The notes: generated from the sequence alone by a model not told the origin. A stretch of 64,000 nt of DNA from Eubacteriaceae bacterium (GCA_013335935.1 JAAXUP010000003.1:1-64000); one strand, 5' to 3'; positions 51,964-61,768 are shown, numbered from the stretch's first letter. Numbers and translations are program-made.

Positions 51964-53163
51964 TCAGCCCTGGCTAAGAATATCTTTGAAATTTTCCACA
52001 ACGTAATCTGCGTCCTCATCCTTTAGTGTGGAATACAGCGGAAGCGTGATTTCATTTCGATACATTTCATAAGCATTTGGAAAATCCTGCAGTTTAAATC
52101 CCATTCTCAGGTAAGCTGAAAGCAAAGGCAGCGGTTTAAAATGTACATTTGTAGCGATTCCCCTCTGAGCCATTTTTTCGATGACTTCATTTCGATATTT
52201 TTCATCTTTTCCGGTTAATCTCACCAGGTATAGATGACCGCTTGAGGCGTACTCATTGGTAAAATGCTTTAAAACCTCCACGTTTTCATTTTTCAGGGCT
52301 TCATCGTACCTTTCAATAAGCGCTTTTCTTCTTGCCAGCATCCCGGGATACCGATGAAGTTGTACAATCCCCAGGGATGCCAGGATATCCGTCATATTGC
52401 ATTTATACGCTGGAGAGATGATATCGTATTCCCACCCTCCCAGACAGGTTTTATCCAGTGCATCCCGAGTCTGACCATGGAGGGATATGATCATTAATTC
52501 CTTATAGATCTCTTCACTGGTGATTCCCTGAATCTCTCTCCAGGTCACAGCTCCGCCTTCGGCAGTGGTCATGTTCTTTACCGCCTGGAAAGAGAAACTT
52601 GTGAAATCTGCCGCATTTCCACTGGTTATCCCTTTGGAGATAGCTCCAAAGGAGTGCGCCGCATCTGCAGCTACCGTCACGCGACCCACGGCCTCCTGGA
52701 ATTTGTTGGCAGGACGAAACAAGCCCTTTTTACTTTCAACGGCTTGGATTATTTTATCATAATCGCACATGATCCCGGCAATATCAACAGGGATGATGGC
52801 TTTTGTCCTTTCCGTAATGGCATTAGGAATAGCTTCGTAATCGATTTCAAAAGAATTTTTGCCCGTATCCAGCATGACAATTTTTGCACCCACGTGATCG
52901 ATCACACTGGCCGATGCAGAATAGGTATATGCTGTAGTAATGACCTCGTCGCCTTTTCCGATTCCCAGGAGTCTCAGCGTCATTTCCATACAGGAAGTTT
53001 CTGAGCTCATTGCAGCTGCCTTTTGTGTACTGCAGTAATCGGAAATCATATGCTCGAATAATTTCGCTTTGGGTCCGGTTGTGATCCAGCCAGATCTCAA
53101 GGTAGCCACAACTTCATCGATTTCAAGTTCTGTAATATCCGGAGGTGAAAAAGGTATTCTCAT
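51964..53163 (-). CDS. DegT/DnrJ/EryC1-family sugar aminotransferase
   Basis: The 399-residue PLP enzyme has Lys196 in FSFQAVKNMTTAEGG, and VAADAAHSFGA for the ring-stacking region. The family transfers an amino group to keto-sugar nucleotides. It lies 33 bases before the formyltransferase gene. The dehydratase that would supply the keto-sugar is not in the window. This gene follows a terminator, so it starts the second transcription unit of the locus. Confidence 0.93.
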   Translation of the reverse strand: MRIPFSPPDITELEIDEVVATLRSGWITTGPKAKLFEHMISDYCSTQKAAAMSSETSCMEMTLRLLGIGKGDEVITTAYTYSASASVIDHVGAKIVMLDTGKNSFEIDYEAIPNAITERTKAIIPVDIAGIMCDYDKIIQAVESKKGLFRPANKFQEAVGRVTVAADAAHSFGAISKGITSGNAADFTSFSFQAVKNMTTAEGGAVTWREIQGITSEEIYKELMIISLHGQTRDALDKTCLGGWEYDIISPAYKCNMTDILASLGIVQLHRYPGMLARRKALIERYDEALKNENVEVLKHFTNEYASSGHLYLVRLTGKDEKYRNEVIEKMAQRGIATNVHFKPLPLLSAYLRMGFKLQDFPNAYEMYRNEITLPLYSTLKDEDADYVVENFKDILSQG

Positions 53164-53255
53164 AATGCATCCCCACCTAAACTATAAATGATTTCAACTT
53201 CTTCTTAATTTTATACCCAAATATTCTTCCTAACTGCATAATTATAAACGATAAC

Positions 53256-53286
53256 AAAAAAAATCCCGGTTGATTAAATCCCCGGG
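53256..53286 (-). terminator. Terminator inside the polysaccharide locus
   Basis: On the minus strand CCCGG, a 12-base loop that includes the stop codon, CCGGG and ATTTTTTTT form an intrinsic terminator. It overlaps the end of the NodB-like gene, so transcription of the right half likely drops here. Confidence 0.65.
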
Positions 53287-54242
53287 CGGAAATCCGTCAA
53301 TGTTTCTCCATAGGAAAAAGCGCTCACATATTGAAAGAGCTTTTCCATATCTGCAAATAATTTGTCAATACTTTCCTCCGAAAGAAAAGTTGGATTCAAG
53401 CCTTGAGTCATTTCTGAAGAATGAAGCATGAATTCAATGTACCCATGATCATTCCTTTTGCAGATCTCTGCGGTGTCCATCATATCCTCCAGATTATCTG
53501 GTCCCGGACGGATCCAGCTATTTTTCACCAGAAGTTTGCTGATAAACAGATTCCTGAAAAAAAACGATTTTTCCAAAGAAGCCAGTAATCCTATTCCGTA
53601 TCGGGGCTTTTTAATGATCGTTACCGGTACCTCAAGGATTTTCATGTCACCCTTCATCCCGATGTTCTCAGATGATGGATGATACGCGCCAGACGGGAAT
53701 AACCGATAGTCGCTGCCTCCAAAGGCAGGATTTCCGCCTGGCATCTTTGCCCAGCTTACTCCTGGGGTGACTGAACAGTCAACCTTGTAACCGTACTTTT
53801 CCAGGAGTTTCATATAGGTTTCGTTCATTGCCCAGCGACCTGACCTGTGGGAGGTTACTTTCGTTTCAAACCTTTCCTCAAGGAGTCTGGTCATGATTAC
53901 GATTTTTTCTTCCATGATTTCAGTACTGTATTCGATCAAATAAGGCTGCCTCTGGTTGTCAGCAGTGGTCAGCGGGACAATTGGAGGTGAATTCCACCCG
54001 TGAAGATGCATGCCGATCTCGCATTGTTTTCGGTTCAGGTATTTTTTCCCAAACTTAACAAACTCCGTATCCATGGCCATCTCATAATTCGTCAGATACG
54101 TTGGCTTTAGCCCGTACTTGATGCATAACTCCTGAAAACGGAACAATTGCTTTGTGTTATTAGTGGTGATAACCTCTGGCTTGCTCCATAAATTATCACC
54201 TTCGGTATCGATCGTAATCAAGAATGGAATTTTGGATTCCAA
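53274..54242 (-). CDS. NodB-like polysaccharide deacetylase-fold protein
   Basis: The 322-residue protein has TIDTEGDNLWSKP, with the Asp and Glu of the metal site, and IGMHLHGWNSPP, the paired histidines. SHRSGRWAMNETYMKLLEKYG matches the third motif. No signal peptide is seen. The TTG start after GGTGA overlaps the FemAB-like gene by 47 bases. It may deacetylate a lipid-linked sugar in the cytosol. Several such genes occur in archaeal and bacterial polysaccharide loci. Confidence 0.8.
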   Translation of the reverse strand: MESKIPFLITIDTEGDNLWSKPEVITTNNTKQLFRFQELCIKYGLKPTYLTNYEMAMDTEFVKFGKKYLNRKQCEIGMHLHGWNSPPIVPLTTADNQRQPYLIEYSTEIMEEKIVIMTRLLEERFETKVTSHRSGRWAMNETYMKLLEKYGYKVDCSVTPGVSWAKMPGGNPAFGGSDYRLFPSGAYHPSSENIGMKGDMKILEVPVTIIKKPRYGIGLLASLEKSFFFRNLFISKLLVKNSWIRPGPDNLEDMMDTAEICKRNDHGYIEFMLHSSEMTQGLNPTFLSEESIDKLFADMEKLFQYVSAFSYGETLTDFRPGI

Positions 54243-55023
54243 GGAGATTCACCAGCCTATTCTTCTTATCATTATATTTGGTAATAATTTTTTTTGTTTC
54301 CAACACTAGTTTACCCTTTAGACTGACAGCTTCATCTACATAAAAGGTATCGATTTCCACACCTCCGAACCGGCTTTTGAAATCAGTGATATTTCGTATT
54401 TCCTCCCTGTCTGAAATTCCACCCCAGTCGTAGATCTTCCCCCCATGATTTTTAAAGGACAGCATGTCTGTATAATGCAGCAATCGATTCGCTCTGCCCA
54501 CCATATTTTTATTCACACAGGGGTCGCTTCGATAGTGAGATACCGAAAACAGGCCTCTGGCTACTTCCGAGTCATAAATCGTCACATGGCAGGCAAGAAT
54601 TTTATCACCCCATAAAGCCTTGGAAATGGCAAGATTTCCGCTTTCCCATAAAAGGGTGAGGTATTCAGTTTCATTTTTTGAAGAGGGTAATTTTTTTTCT
54701 TCCAGAAATAAATGATGGGAAAATACAAATTCTCTGATACTGTCTGCAGTTAAACTCTCCGAAAATGCCATGGTCGTGCTGATCCCTTCCCGCTGGGCTT
54801 TTCTGATTTGTTGTTGGCAGCTTTTGTGAATATTATTCCATAGCGCCTCTTCTGATTTTGTCAAATCGGTGATGAAGGTCCTGGAATGTTTTTTCAGAAC
54901 TGCAAATTCTGTTGGCGTCTGGCAATAGGAAATAATATCTGCTTTTTTATCATTATCTTTTTGTTGGGAAAACCATACTTCTTCGATCTTTACTCCTTTG
55001 CTTTCTCTGACGATACTGATCAT
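54196..55023 (-). CDS. FemAB/GNAT-like acyltransferase, paralogue 3
   Basis: The product, from MISIVRESKG at 55023, has 275 residues. It shares the segment HYRSDPCVNKNMVGRANRLL, followed by KIYDWGGIS, with the paralogues encoded at 55059 and 55897. The fold is FemAB-like double GNAT, as in proteins that add amino acids to peptidoglycan or acyl groups to sugars. The C-terminus is about 20 residues longer than in the other two. Confidence 0.78.
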   Translation of the reverse strand: MISIVRESKGVKIEEVWFSQQKDNDKKADIISYCQTPTEFAVLKKHSRTFITDLTKSEEALWNNIHKSCQQQIRKAQREGISTTMAFSESLTADSIREFVFSHHLFLEEKKLPSSKNETEYLTLLWESGNLAISKALWGDKILACHVTIYDSEVARGLFSVSHYRSDPCVNKNMVGRANRLLHYTDMLSFKNHGGKIYDWGGISDREEIRNITDFKSRFGGVEIDTFYVDEAVSLKGKLVLETKKIITKYNDKKNRLVNLLGIQNSILDYDRYRR

Positions 55024-55058
55024 CAAAACACACCCCAATACATGATTGATTTTTATAT

Positions 55059-55826
55059 TTATTTACTGCTTCGTATTATGGATCTGAACCTTTTTTTTAT
55101 TTCAAGAGCCAGTTTGCCTTTCAGGCTGACCGCTTCCTGTACAAAAAAGGTATCGATTTCCACCCCTCCAAATTTTCTTTTAAAATCGTTGATGCTTTTG
55201 ATATCAGCTTCATCCGAAATTCCTGCCCAATCATACACCTTGATTCCACGGTTCTTAAATTCAAGCATATCCCTGTAATGCAGCAGTCGATTCGCCATAC
55301 CAACCAGACGCTTATTCACACTCTCGTCGCTTCGGAAATGTGAAAAAGAAATTACGCCTCTTGTGGTAAACTCATCATAAAGATAACTGTGGTAAACAAT
55401 CACTTTCCCCTGGCTCGAAGCCACGGATAAGGCAAGGCAGTCATTTTCCCGAAGTAACTTTAAATATTCTAGTTCGTTATAGGAAGATGGCAAATTCTTT
55501 TCCTGAGTAAACAGTAGGTGAGAAGCCTGTAATTCCTGGATCATTTCCTCTGAGATATTCTTTCCAAAATATATCGCTGTCTCTATCCCTGCCCGCTGTG
55601 CACGCCTGATCTGATATCTGTCATCCTTATGAATGTTATTGAAGAGCTCCTCTTCCGGCAAGGTAAGATCATTGATCAGCGTCCGTCCTTGCTTGTTCAA
55701 ATATCCAAACTTCGAAGGTGTCTGACAATATGAGATGATGTCCACATTTTTGTCGTTTTCTTTTCTCGGGCAAAACCATACCTCTTCAATTTTTATCCCT
55801 TTATTCTTTCGAATGATGCTGATCAT
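55059..55826 (-). CDS. FemAB/GNAT-like acyltransferase, paralogue 2
   Basis: The 255-residue protein starts MISIIRKNKGIKIEEVWF and ends in a basic tail. The segment HFRSDESVNKRLVGMANRLL, then VYDWAGIS, and FGGVEIDTFFVQEAV are shared with the neighbours. It lies 35 bases after the stop of nothing else but the copy encoded at 54196-55023, in the same orientation. The substrate is unknown, possibly an amino-sugar of the polymer. Confidence 0.78.
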   Translation of the reverse strand: MISIIRKNKGIKIEEVWFCPRKENDKNVDIISYCQTPSKFGYLNKQGRTLINDLTLPEEELFNNIHKDDRYQIRRAQRAGIETAIYFGKNISEEMIQELQASHLLFTQEKNLPSSYNELEYLKLLRENDCLALSVASSQGKVIVYHSYLYDEFTTRGVISFSHFRSDESVNKRLVGMANRLLHYRDMLEFKNRGIKVYDWAGISDEADIKSINDFKRKFGGVEIDTFFVQEAVSLKGKLALEIKKRFRSIIRSSK

Positions 55827-55896
55827 CAGTTATCCCCCGTTTAACAATATATTTTTTTGAATAATAATTGCTTCCTCTTGCATATACTGAAATTAT

Positions 55897-56655
55897 CTAC
55901 TGATGAAATTTTTGAATCAGCTTTTTGAATTGAAGGGCGATTTTTCCTTTTAGTGTGACAGCTTCCAGCACGTAGTATGTCTCCGTTTCGACTCCTCCAA
56001 ATTTACTTTTAAATTCCGTGATATGTTGGATTGCGGGATCATCTGAAATCCCGGCCCAGTCATAGCTCTTAAGTCCTAGCTTTTTAAATTCCATCATATC
56101 CCGGTAATGGAGCAATCGATTCGCCATGCCGACCAATTGCTTATTCACACTGGAGTCGCTTCGGTAATGGGAAGTAGATAGTATGCCTCTTGCAATATTC
56201 TCATCATAAATATAACAGTGATTAATGATCACTTTCCCTTCATATAGGGCTCTGGAGATCATCATATGACCGCTTCTCCACCATAACCCCAAGTAATTCA
56301 GTTCGTTGGATGACAGCGGGAGTTTTTTTTCTTTTGTAAACTGTGCATGGGAAGTATGAAGTTCATTGATCATTTCCTGGGTGATGCTGTCTGAAAAATA
56401 GATCATCGTTTGGATACCCTTTTCCTCGGCATGTTTGATTTCTTGTTTGCACTTTCTATGGATTCCCTTCCAGATTTCTTCTTCCGTCATCGTCAGGTCA
56501 TTGATCAATGTTCTGCCCTTCTTGTTTAAAAAAGCAAATCCTGATGGTGTCTGACAATAGGAGATGACATCCACTTTTTTGTCATTTTCTTTTCGAGGCG
56601 AAAACCACACTTCTTCAATTTTTATCCCTTTTTCTTTTCTAACGATGCTGATCAT
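55897..56655 (-). CDS. FemAB/GNAT-like acyltransferase, paralogue 1
   Basis: The 252-residue protein has the shared start MISIVRKEKGIKIEEVWF and the block HYRSDSSVNKQLVGMANRLL with SYDWAGIS and FGGVETETYYVLEAV. It overlaps the glycosyltransferase stop by 4 bases, so the three copies belong to that operon. By eye it is closer to paralogue 2 in the C-terminal half. Function is inferred from fold only. Confidence 0.78.
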   Translation of the reverse strand: MISIVRKEKGIKIEEVWFSPRKENDKKVDVISYCQTPSGFAFLNKKGRTLINDLTMTEEEIWKGIHRKCKQEIKHAEEKGIQTMIYFSDSITQEMINELHTSHAQFTKEKKLPLSSNELNYLGLWWRSGHMMISRALYEGKVIINHCYIYDENIARGILSTSHYRSDSSVNKQLVGMANRLLHYRDMMEFKKLGLKSYDWAGISDDPAIQHITEFKSKFGGVETETYYVLEAVTLKGKIALQFKKLIQKFHQ

Positions 56656-57749
56656 AGGGGCATCACCTCTTCATAGAGCTGCACATATTTTTCCACGCAG
56701 CGATGAATGTCATATTTTTTTGCGTAGGTTCTGGCGAGCTCGCCCATATTTTCCCTGGTTTGATCCTCTGTGATCAGCCGGATCATCGCCAGATGCAAAG
56801 CTTCAGCGTCGCCAATGGGTACAACGATCCCATTTTCATTGTTTTTTATAATGTCGATCACCCCTCCTGCAGCCGTAGTGATTACTGGCAGCCCGCAGGA
56901 CATCGCCTCCAAAACGGATATGGGCAACCCTTCCACATTGGATGATAGAATAAAGATATGGGATTTCTGCAAATAATCAGATACGTCTTTCTGGATGCCC
57001 GGCAAATGAACCTTATTGGCTAACCCATAAGCAGCGATTTGTTTTTCAAGGCCTTCTCTAAGCTCCCCTTCACCCAGAATCGTCAATTCGATCTCAGGAA
57101 TGATTTTTTCAGCCATTTTAAACGCCTCGATCATAAGCTTGTGATTTTTGATATGATAAAGAGCTCCGGTTGAAATAAATCTGATCGCGCCATCTTTATT
57201 TTTTATCTGACCCGGGGTAAAACGTTCTGTGTCTACTCCATTATAGATGCAGGGTATCGATCCTTCCGGAATATGATATTCCTGGATTATGGATGCCTTA
57301 ACATAGTCGCAGATGGCAACCGGTACAAAACCGAGCCTGTCAAAAGCGAACTGATAAATCCGCTTTTTGATCCTGCTGTTTGCAGCCGCGCGGCCTGCGA
57401 CACTATGGAAGGTAAAAAATTTTTTATTGGTCTTGTACATCGCGCAAAAGGGAATCACATAAAGTATCGAACTCAGATTTGCGTGAATGATCTCAGGCCT
57501 TTCCCTTCTAAAAAAACGCTCGATTTTTAGAACAGACGCCATCAGATTATTCCCGCACAAATCGATTACCGGAATATCATGGAATCTCAGGAGCTCTAAA
57601 AAAGCGGTTTCTTCAAAGTACTTTGTCACAGCAACGATCACTTCAAATTTTGATTTATCAATATTAAGGGCTAAATCGGTTACAAACTTTTCGGCTCCCG
57701 CAGATCTTAAGCTTGGAATAAACAGGACAACTTTTTTCAACCTGATCAC
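56652..57749 (-). CDS. Glycosyltransferase family 4
   Basis: The 365-residue GT-B enzyme has LFIPSLRSAGAEKFVTDLA and the GT4 C-domain VFILSSNVEGLPISVLEAM-like motif (ILSSNVEGLPISVLEAMSCG) with EX7E glutamates. NGVDTERFTPG is also characteristic. It adds a sugar to the lipid-linked unit in the cytosol. It is coupled to the first FemAB-like gene. Confidence 0.92.
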   Translation of the reverse strand: MIRLKKVVLFIPSLRSAGAEKFVTDLALNIDKSKFEVIVAVTKYFEETAFLELLRFHDIPVIDLCGNNLMASVLKIERFFRRERPEIIHANLSSILYVIPFCAMYKTNKKFFTFHSVAGRAAANSRIKKRIYQFAFDRLGFVPVAICDYVKASIIQEYHIPEGSIPCIYNGVDTERFTPGQIKNKDGAIRFISTGALYHIKNHKLMIEAFKMAEKIIPEIELTILGEGELREGLEKQIAAYGLANKVHLPGIQKDVSDYLQKSHIFILSSNVEGLPISVLEAMSCGLPVITTAAGGVIDIIKNNENGIVVPIGDAEALHLAMIRLITEDQTRENMGELARTYAKKYDIHRCVEKYVQLYEEVMPL

Positions 57750-57786
57750 TTTCTTCCAAAGATAAATTATTTATTCGTAAAAAGTC

Positions 57787-58875
57787 TTAAATATCTTTCT
57801 CCCATATAGACAGATACTTCTGGAACACTGTTTTTATTTCATATTCATTTTTCACTTTAAGGTATGCATTTTGACCCATTTTTTGTCTCAAGGATTTGTT
57901 TTCTATGAATCGATTGATGGCCTTCTCGATGGGTTCAGAGGCTCCAGGTTCGATGACCTCTCCGCAGTCCCCGGAGAGCATGTCCGGGATCGCACCCACA
58001 TGGGTTGCAATTGTCGGTTTTGCCAGGGACATGGCTTCCAAAACGGTGTTGGGAAAGCCTTCTGTGTAGCTGGGGAGAATAAATATTTCTGAACTGTTCA
58101 GAATATCCATTGCTTCATCATGCCTTTTTTCTCCTTCAAAAAGCATACCCTGAAAAGAGAAACGATTCTTTAGCGAGCTGAGATAATCCTCCTTGCAGGG
58201 ACCAACGATTTTCAGCGTCCAGTCCTGGTGCTTGCCCCAAACTCTTTCCCAGGCAGTCAGCAGCTCTTCGATCCCTTTATTTTTAAGGACCCACCCTATA
58301 AAGACGATGCTCTTCCCAGAAGCCACCACCGGTTCAGGCAAGCCTGATAAATCGATGGGATTTGGGACATAGCTTACACTCACCATGGGCAAATGTTCTT
58401 TGATGGTACGATAAGTCAATTTGTCGATTGCGATCACTTCGGAAGAAAGCTTCATTGCCTTAGTCAGCAGTCTCCACTCTCCATTATTTCTTGATGCCAG
58501 GTCTTTGACCCTTCCAAATCGAATGTGGTAAGTCGCTGCCACCTGGTTTTTTTTTAAAATTTTCAGAAGCAAAATATCCCGTATGACGGATAGCCTTCCA
58601 CTGGTGGTCATGTGAACAACGTCCGGAGGATTTTCCTGAATCATTTTGATAAGTTCTTTCCGTTTCCATATCATGGAAATTCCACTGTCCAGTACTCTAT
58701 CCCAGAGAGGCCTGAAAGCGGCAACCTTGTTTTTCGGGGAGGTGTCAATGATTCTCAGACTGATATCTTCCCGATTCCTGGCAATGTAGTTTTCAATAAG
58801 CATCACCCAATTTGAGATCCCTCCATAAGGAGGCGGATAGGGAGCGATGATACAGAGTTTCATCCCTTTTTTCAT
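57787..58875 (-). CDS. Glycosyltransferase family 4
   Basis: The 362-residue enzyme begins KLCIIAPYPPPYGGISNWV, the common GT4 glycine loop, and has ILPSYTEGFPNTVLEAMSLA with the EX7E pair and VPNPIDLSGLP. It is a retaining transferase of the exopolysaccharide locus. The donor sugar is unknown. Confidence 0.92.
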   Translation of the reverse strand: MKKGMKLCIIAPYPPPYGGISNWVMLIENYIARNREDISLRIIDTSPKNKVAAFRPLWDRVLDSGISMIWKRKELIKMIQENPPDVVHMTTSGRLSVIRDILLLKILKKNQVAATYHIRFGRVKDLASRNNGEWRLLTKAMKLSSEVIAIDKLTYRTIKEHLPMVSVSYVPNPIDLSGLPEPVVASGKSIVFIGWVLKNKGIEELLTAWERVWGKHQDWTLKIVGPCKEDYLSSLKNRFSFQGMLFEGEKRHDEAMDILNSSEIFILPSYTEGFPNTVLEAMSLAKPTIATHVGAIPDMLSGDCGEVIEPGASEPIEKAINRFIENKSLRQKMGQNAYLKVKNEYEIKTVFQKYLSIWEKDI

Positions 58876-58912
58876 AACGCATTCTCCCTTACAACGTTCA
58901 CAGTCCTGAACC

Positions 58913-60013
58913 TCATATTTTCAGATCATGCTTCCGATTGGAAAGCCTGACTGCAGTTTCAAGTATTTTGCCCATTACCCGGGTAAAGGATATGGTAAAG
59001 AAATTTGCATTTCCGCGTTTATGTCCACAGGTAATCAACAACGACTTTTTATCGATATTGCATTTTGCGGTAAGAGGTGGCTTCCCTTCATTGAATCCCT
59101 TCATGGTATAGAGAATCCGATATTTTACAACCGCATACAGCAGGGGACGAAGCAAAAAGAACCGCTTTCTGGAAATATACCGCATCAGGTAGTATTCATA
59201 TGCCAATTCATCATGCCATATGGAAGATTTCAAACTCATGTTCATTTCATAGATGTAGACATAAAGCTTGGCATCCACCTCATAGACCCCGAAATGATAG
59301 GCATATTTGGCTGTGAAATAATAGTCTTCGTTGAACATCCCTTCCGTGTAGAAGCCTCCCAAATCTATCGCGTTTTTACGCAGGAATACCGCTCCCAACA
59401 GGTGTGCGGAGAACCGGAAATTGTAGGTTCTGAAGTCGTAGAATTTAAGGGTATCACCTATTTCAGCAACTTCCTGGGTAAGATTTTTAAAATCATATTG
59501 CGGGCTTCTAGCTAAACTTACCTCGTTGGCTTTCAGGCTGAGAAAGGTGATTTCCTTATGCTCCCGGATGAGCTTGGTCATTGTGAAAAGATGATTTTCC
59601 ACAAAAAGATCATCATCGTGAATCATGGTTACCCATTCGCTTCTTGCCAGTTCAAGGCACCGGTTCCAGTTTGCATACATGCCAATATTTTTTTCATTTC
59701 TGTAGTACACGATCTTGTCACTGTTATATTCTTTGATCACCTTTTCGGTTTCTGACGTTTCCCCGTCAAACGCCTCGTTGTCCACGATCAATAATTCGAA
59801 ATCATTAAAATATTTTTGTTCCAGAACACTGTCGATGGCATTTTTAATAACGTCCGGTCTTTTGTAGGTCGGCATGAACACTGTGATAAAAGGAGCCGGC
59901 TTTTCAATATCCCCATAGATCAATCTTGATTTTATAGCCGAATATTTAATAAAATTATTTTCTATGGAGAAACAATCCCGCTTCTTTAACCATTCAAGCT
60001 TTTCCGTATTCAC
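58913..60013 (-). CDS. Glycosyltransferase family 2
   Basis: The GTG start at 60013 follows GGGGAGGTG. The 366-residue inverting GT-A enzyme has ITVFMPTYKRPDVIKNAIDS, the LIVDNEA strand and the DXD-type motif TMIHDDDLF. The C-terminal region is rich in aromatic and basic residues and may touch the membrane. It lies between the flippase gene and the GT4 genes. Confidence 0.92.
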   Translation of the reverse strand: MNTEKLEWLKKRDCFSIENNFIKYSAIKSRLIYGDIEKPAPFITVFMPTYKRPDVIKNAIDSVLEQKYFNDFELLIVDNEAFDGETSETEKVIKEYNSDKIVYYRNEKNIGMYANWNRCLELARSEWVTMIHDDDLFVENHLFTMTKLIREHKEITFLSLKANEVSLARSPQYDFKNLTQEVAEIGDTLKFYDFRTYNFRFSAHLLGAVFLRKNAIDLGGFYTEGMFNEDYYFTAKYAYHFGVYEVDAKLYVYIYEMNMSLKSSIWHDELAYEYYLMRYISRKRFFLLRPLLYAVVKYRILYTMKGFNEGKPPLTAKCNIDKKSLLITCGHKRGNANFFTISFTRVMGKILETAVRLSNRKHDLKI

Positions 60014-60110
60014 CAGTCACACCTCCCCTTTGGTCCCTTACTATTTTGCTATATTTTTACCCATTTTCACCCAATCTACACGCTGATTGATCCAGCCCTG
60101 GCTGCAAGGT

Positions 60111-61631
60111 TCATTTTCCTTTTTTGATTCGTTCCAGCAATTCTTTGATCAGAACATCAGCGTTGCCAATTTTCATAAAATAGACAAGAACAAAATAGAC
60201 GAATGTTGCGGTCAACAACGCAATTCCCAAAGACAGATTCATATTCAAATAATGATTTAACATAATATAAACGGTCCAGGAAAGCAATCCCATAAATAAA
60301 GAGGCTGCGATGATCTTTCCATAGGATGCAATGATGGACATAACCCCCAAGCCCCCGATTTTTTTTCGAAGATCCCAATAAAGCAGACCAGAAAATACGA
60401 TGGCGGATATGCTTGTGGCCAGTGCTAATCCGCTTATGCCCATGAAACGGGATAAAATCAAATTCAGTATGATATTGGTGATCATGGAAAATACCGCATT
60501 CTTTATGGGTGTCTTCACGTCCTGGAGACTATAAAACACCCTTGAGAGAAGCTCTCTCAGACCAAATCCGATCATCCCGATGGAATAAAAGAACAAGGCT
60601 CCAGTTGTCATGGAGATGTCCTGGGCATCGAAGGCTCCCCTTCCAAAAAGCAGGCTCACCACAGGACGCGCAAAAATCATGATTCCAATGGTCATGGGAA
60701 CAACAAAGATACTTATCCCCGACACGGCCTCCAATAAGGATGTTTTGATCCCGTCAATGTTATGTTCCGCTGCCATTTTTGATATCTTTGGAAACATGAT
60801 AGTGGAGATGGAAACAACAAAAATCCCTTCAAAAATCCCATTGACTCTTTCCGCATAGGTTAATGCTGTAATTCCCCCTACTGCGATTCGGGATGCCAGG
60901 TTCTTGTCTACTAATATATTGATCTGATTCACAGAAACACCCAGCACAAGGGGCATGGTATTGAGGATCAGGGTTTTAATGTTTTGATCTTTGAAATTTA
61001 AATTAAAGTGATATTTGAAACCTTTTCTAAATGAAGGCGGCAATAAAAACAAGACCTGGAATATTGAAGCCACTACAGTACCGATGGACAATACATAAAT
61101 ATTGATCTTTACACTCAAGAATATGGAAATCATGATCATAAAATTTGCCAATAACCCAATGAGGGAGGGGAAAATATAATTTTCTCTTAGTTGAAGGAAT
61201 CCGCTGAAAATACCGATCAGGACTGTTCCATAAACTCCAAACAAACCGATTTTAGTAAATTGTACGGCAAGCTCCATTGTCTCTGGATCGAAGCCTGTTG
61301 CAAATATTCGAATGATTTGTTCCGTAAACAATAGTCCCATAAGAATCAGGATCGTACAGATCATGATCAGAATATTGACAAGATTGCTGGTGAATCGATA
61401 ACCGGCTTCTTCGTCCGCTATATGCTCAACTTTGCTTAAAACGGGGATGAAGCCTGTATTGATTGCTGATCCGATCAAACCGAATATTACAGTAGGAATC
61501 GTAATGGAAATCAGGTAGGCATCGCTGATGGTGGATGCCCCATAATAATAAGACAGGATCATGTCTCTGACAAACCCTGTTATCTTCGAAGCTGCATTTA
61601 TAATGATCAAAATTAAGGTTATTTTTTTCAT
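60111..61631 (-). CDS. MurJ/Wzx-like lipid II or polysaccharide flippase
   Basis: The 506-residue MOP-superfamily protein has about 14 helices. It starts with ASKITGFVRDMILSYYYGAS and has LREVLARVFY-like text as FGLRELLSRVFYSLQDVKTP, a MurJ landmark. It could flip lipid II or, in view of its position at the head of the cluster, lipid-linked repeat units. The gene is first in transcription of the locus. No other flippase is in the window. Confidence 0.9.
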   Translation of the reverse strand: MKKITLILIIINAASKITGFVRDMILSYYYGASTISDAYLISITIPTVIFGLIGSAINTGFIPVLSKVEHIADEEAGYRFTSNLVNILIMICTILILMGLLFTEQIIRIFATGFDPETMELAVQFTKIGLFGVYGTVLIGIFSGFLQLRENYIFPSLIGLLANFMIMISIFLSVKINIYVLSIGTVVASIFQVLFLLPPSFRKGFKYHFNLNFKDQNIKTLILNTMPLVLGVSVNQINILVDKNLASRIAVGGITALTYAERVNGIFEGIFVVSISTIMFPKISKMAAEHNIDGIKTSLLEAVSGISIFVVPMTIGIMIFARPVVSLLFGRGAFDAQDISMTTGALFFYSIGMIGFGLRELLSRVFYSLQDVKTPIKNAVFSMITNIILNLILSRFMGISGLALATSISAIVFSGLLYWDLRKKIGGLGVMSIIASYGKIIAASLFMGLLSWTVYIMLNHYLNMNLSLGIALLTATFVYFVLVYFMKIGNADVLIKELLERIKKGK

Positions 61632-61701
61632 AATACCTGCCTTCCATCCAGTATGGATGACCTACCCATAGACTTTGATTACAATCTATATACCCACTCT
61701 T

Positions 61702-61730
61702 CCAAATAATCATCAAAAATGATTATTTGG
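61702..61730. promoter_or_regulatory. Perfect inverted repeat upstream of the flippase gene
   Basis: CCAAATAATCAT, spacer CAAAA and ATGATTATTTGG form a perfect 12-base-arm palindrome, 71 bases before the flippase ATG. It lacks a T-run and GC-rich stem, so it is likelier an operator than a terminator. Confidence 0.45.
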
Positions 61731-61768
61731 TCTATTTCTCATGGACTTCTGGATAGTTAGCTATAGTT

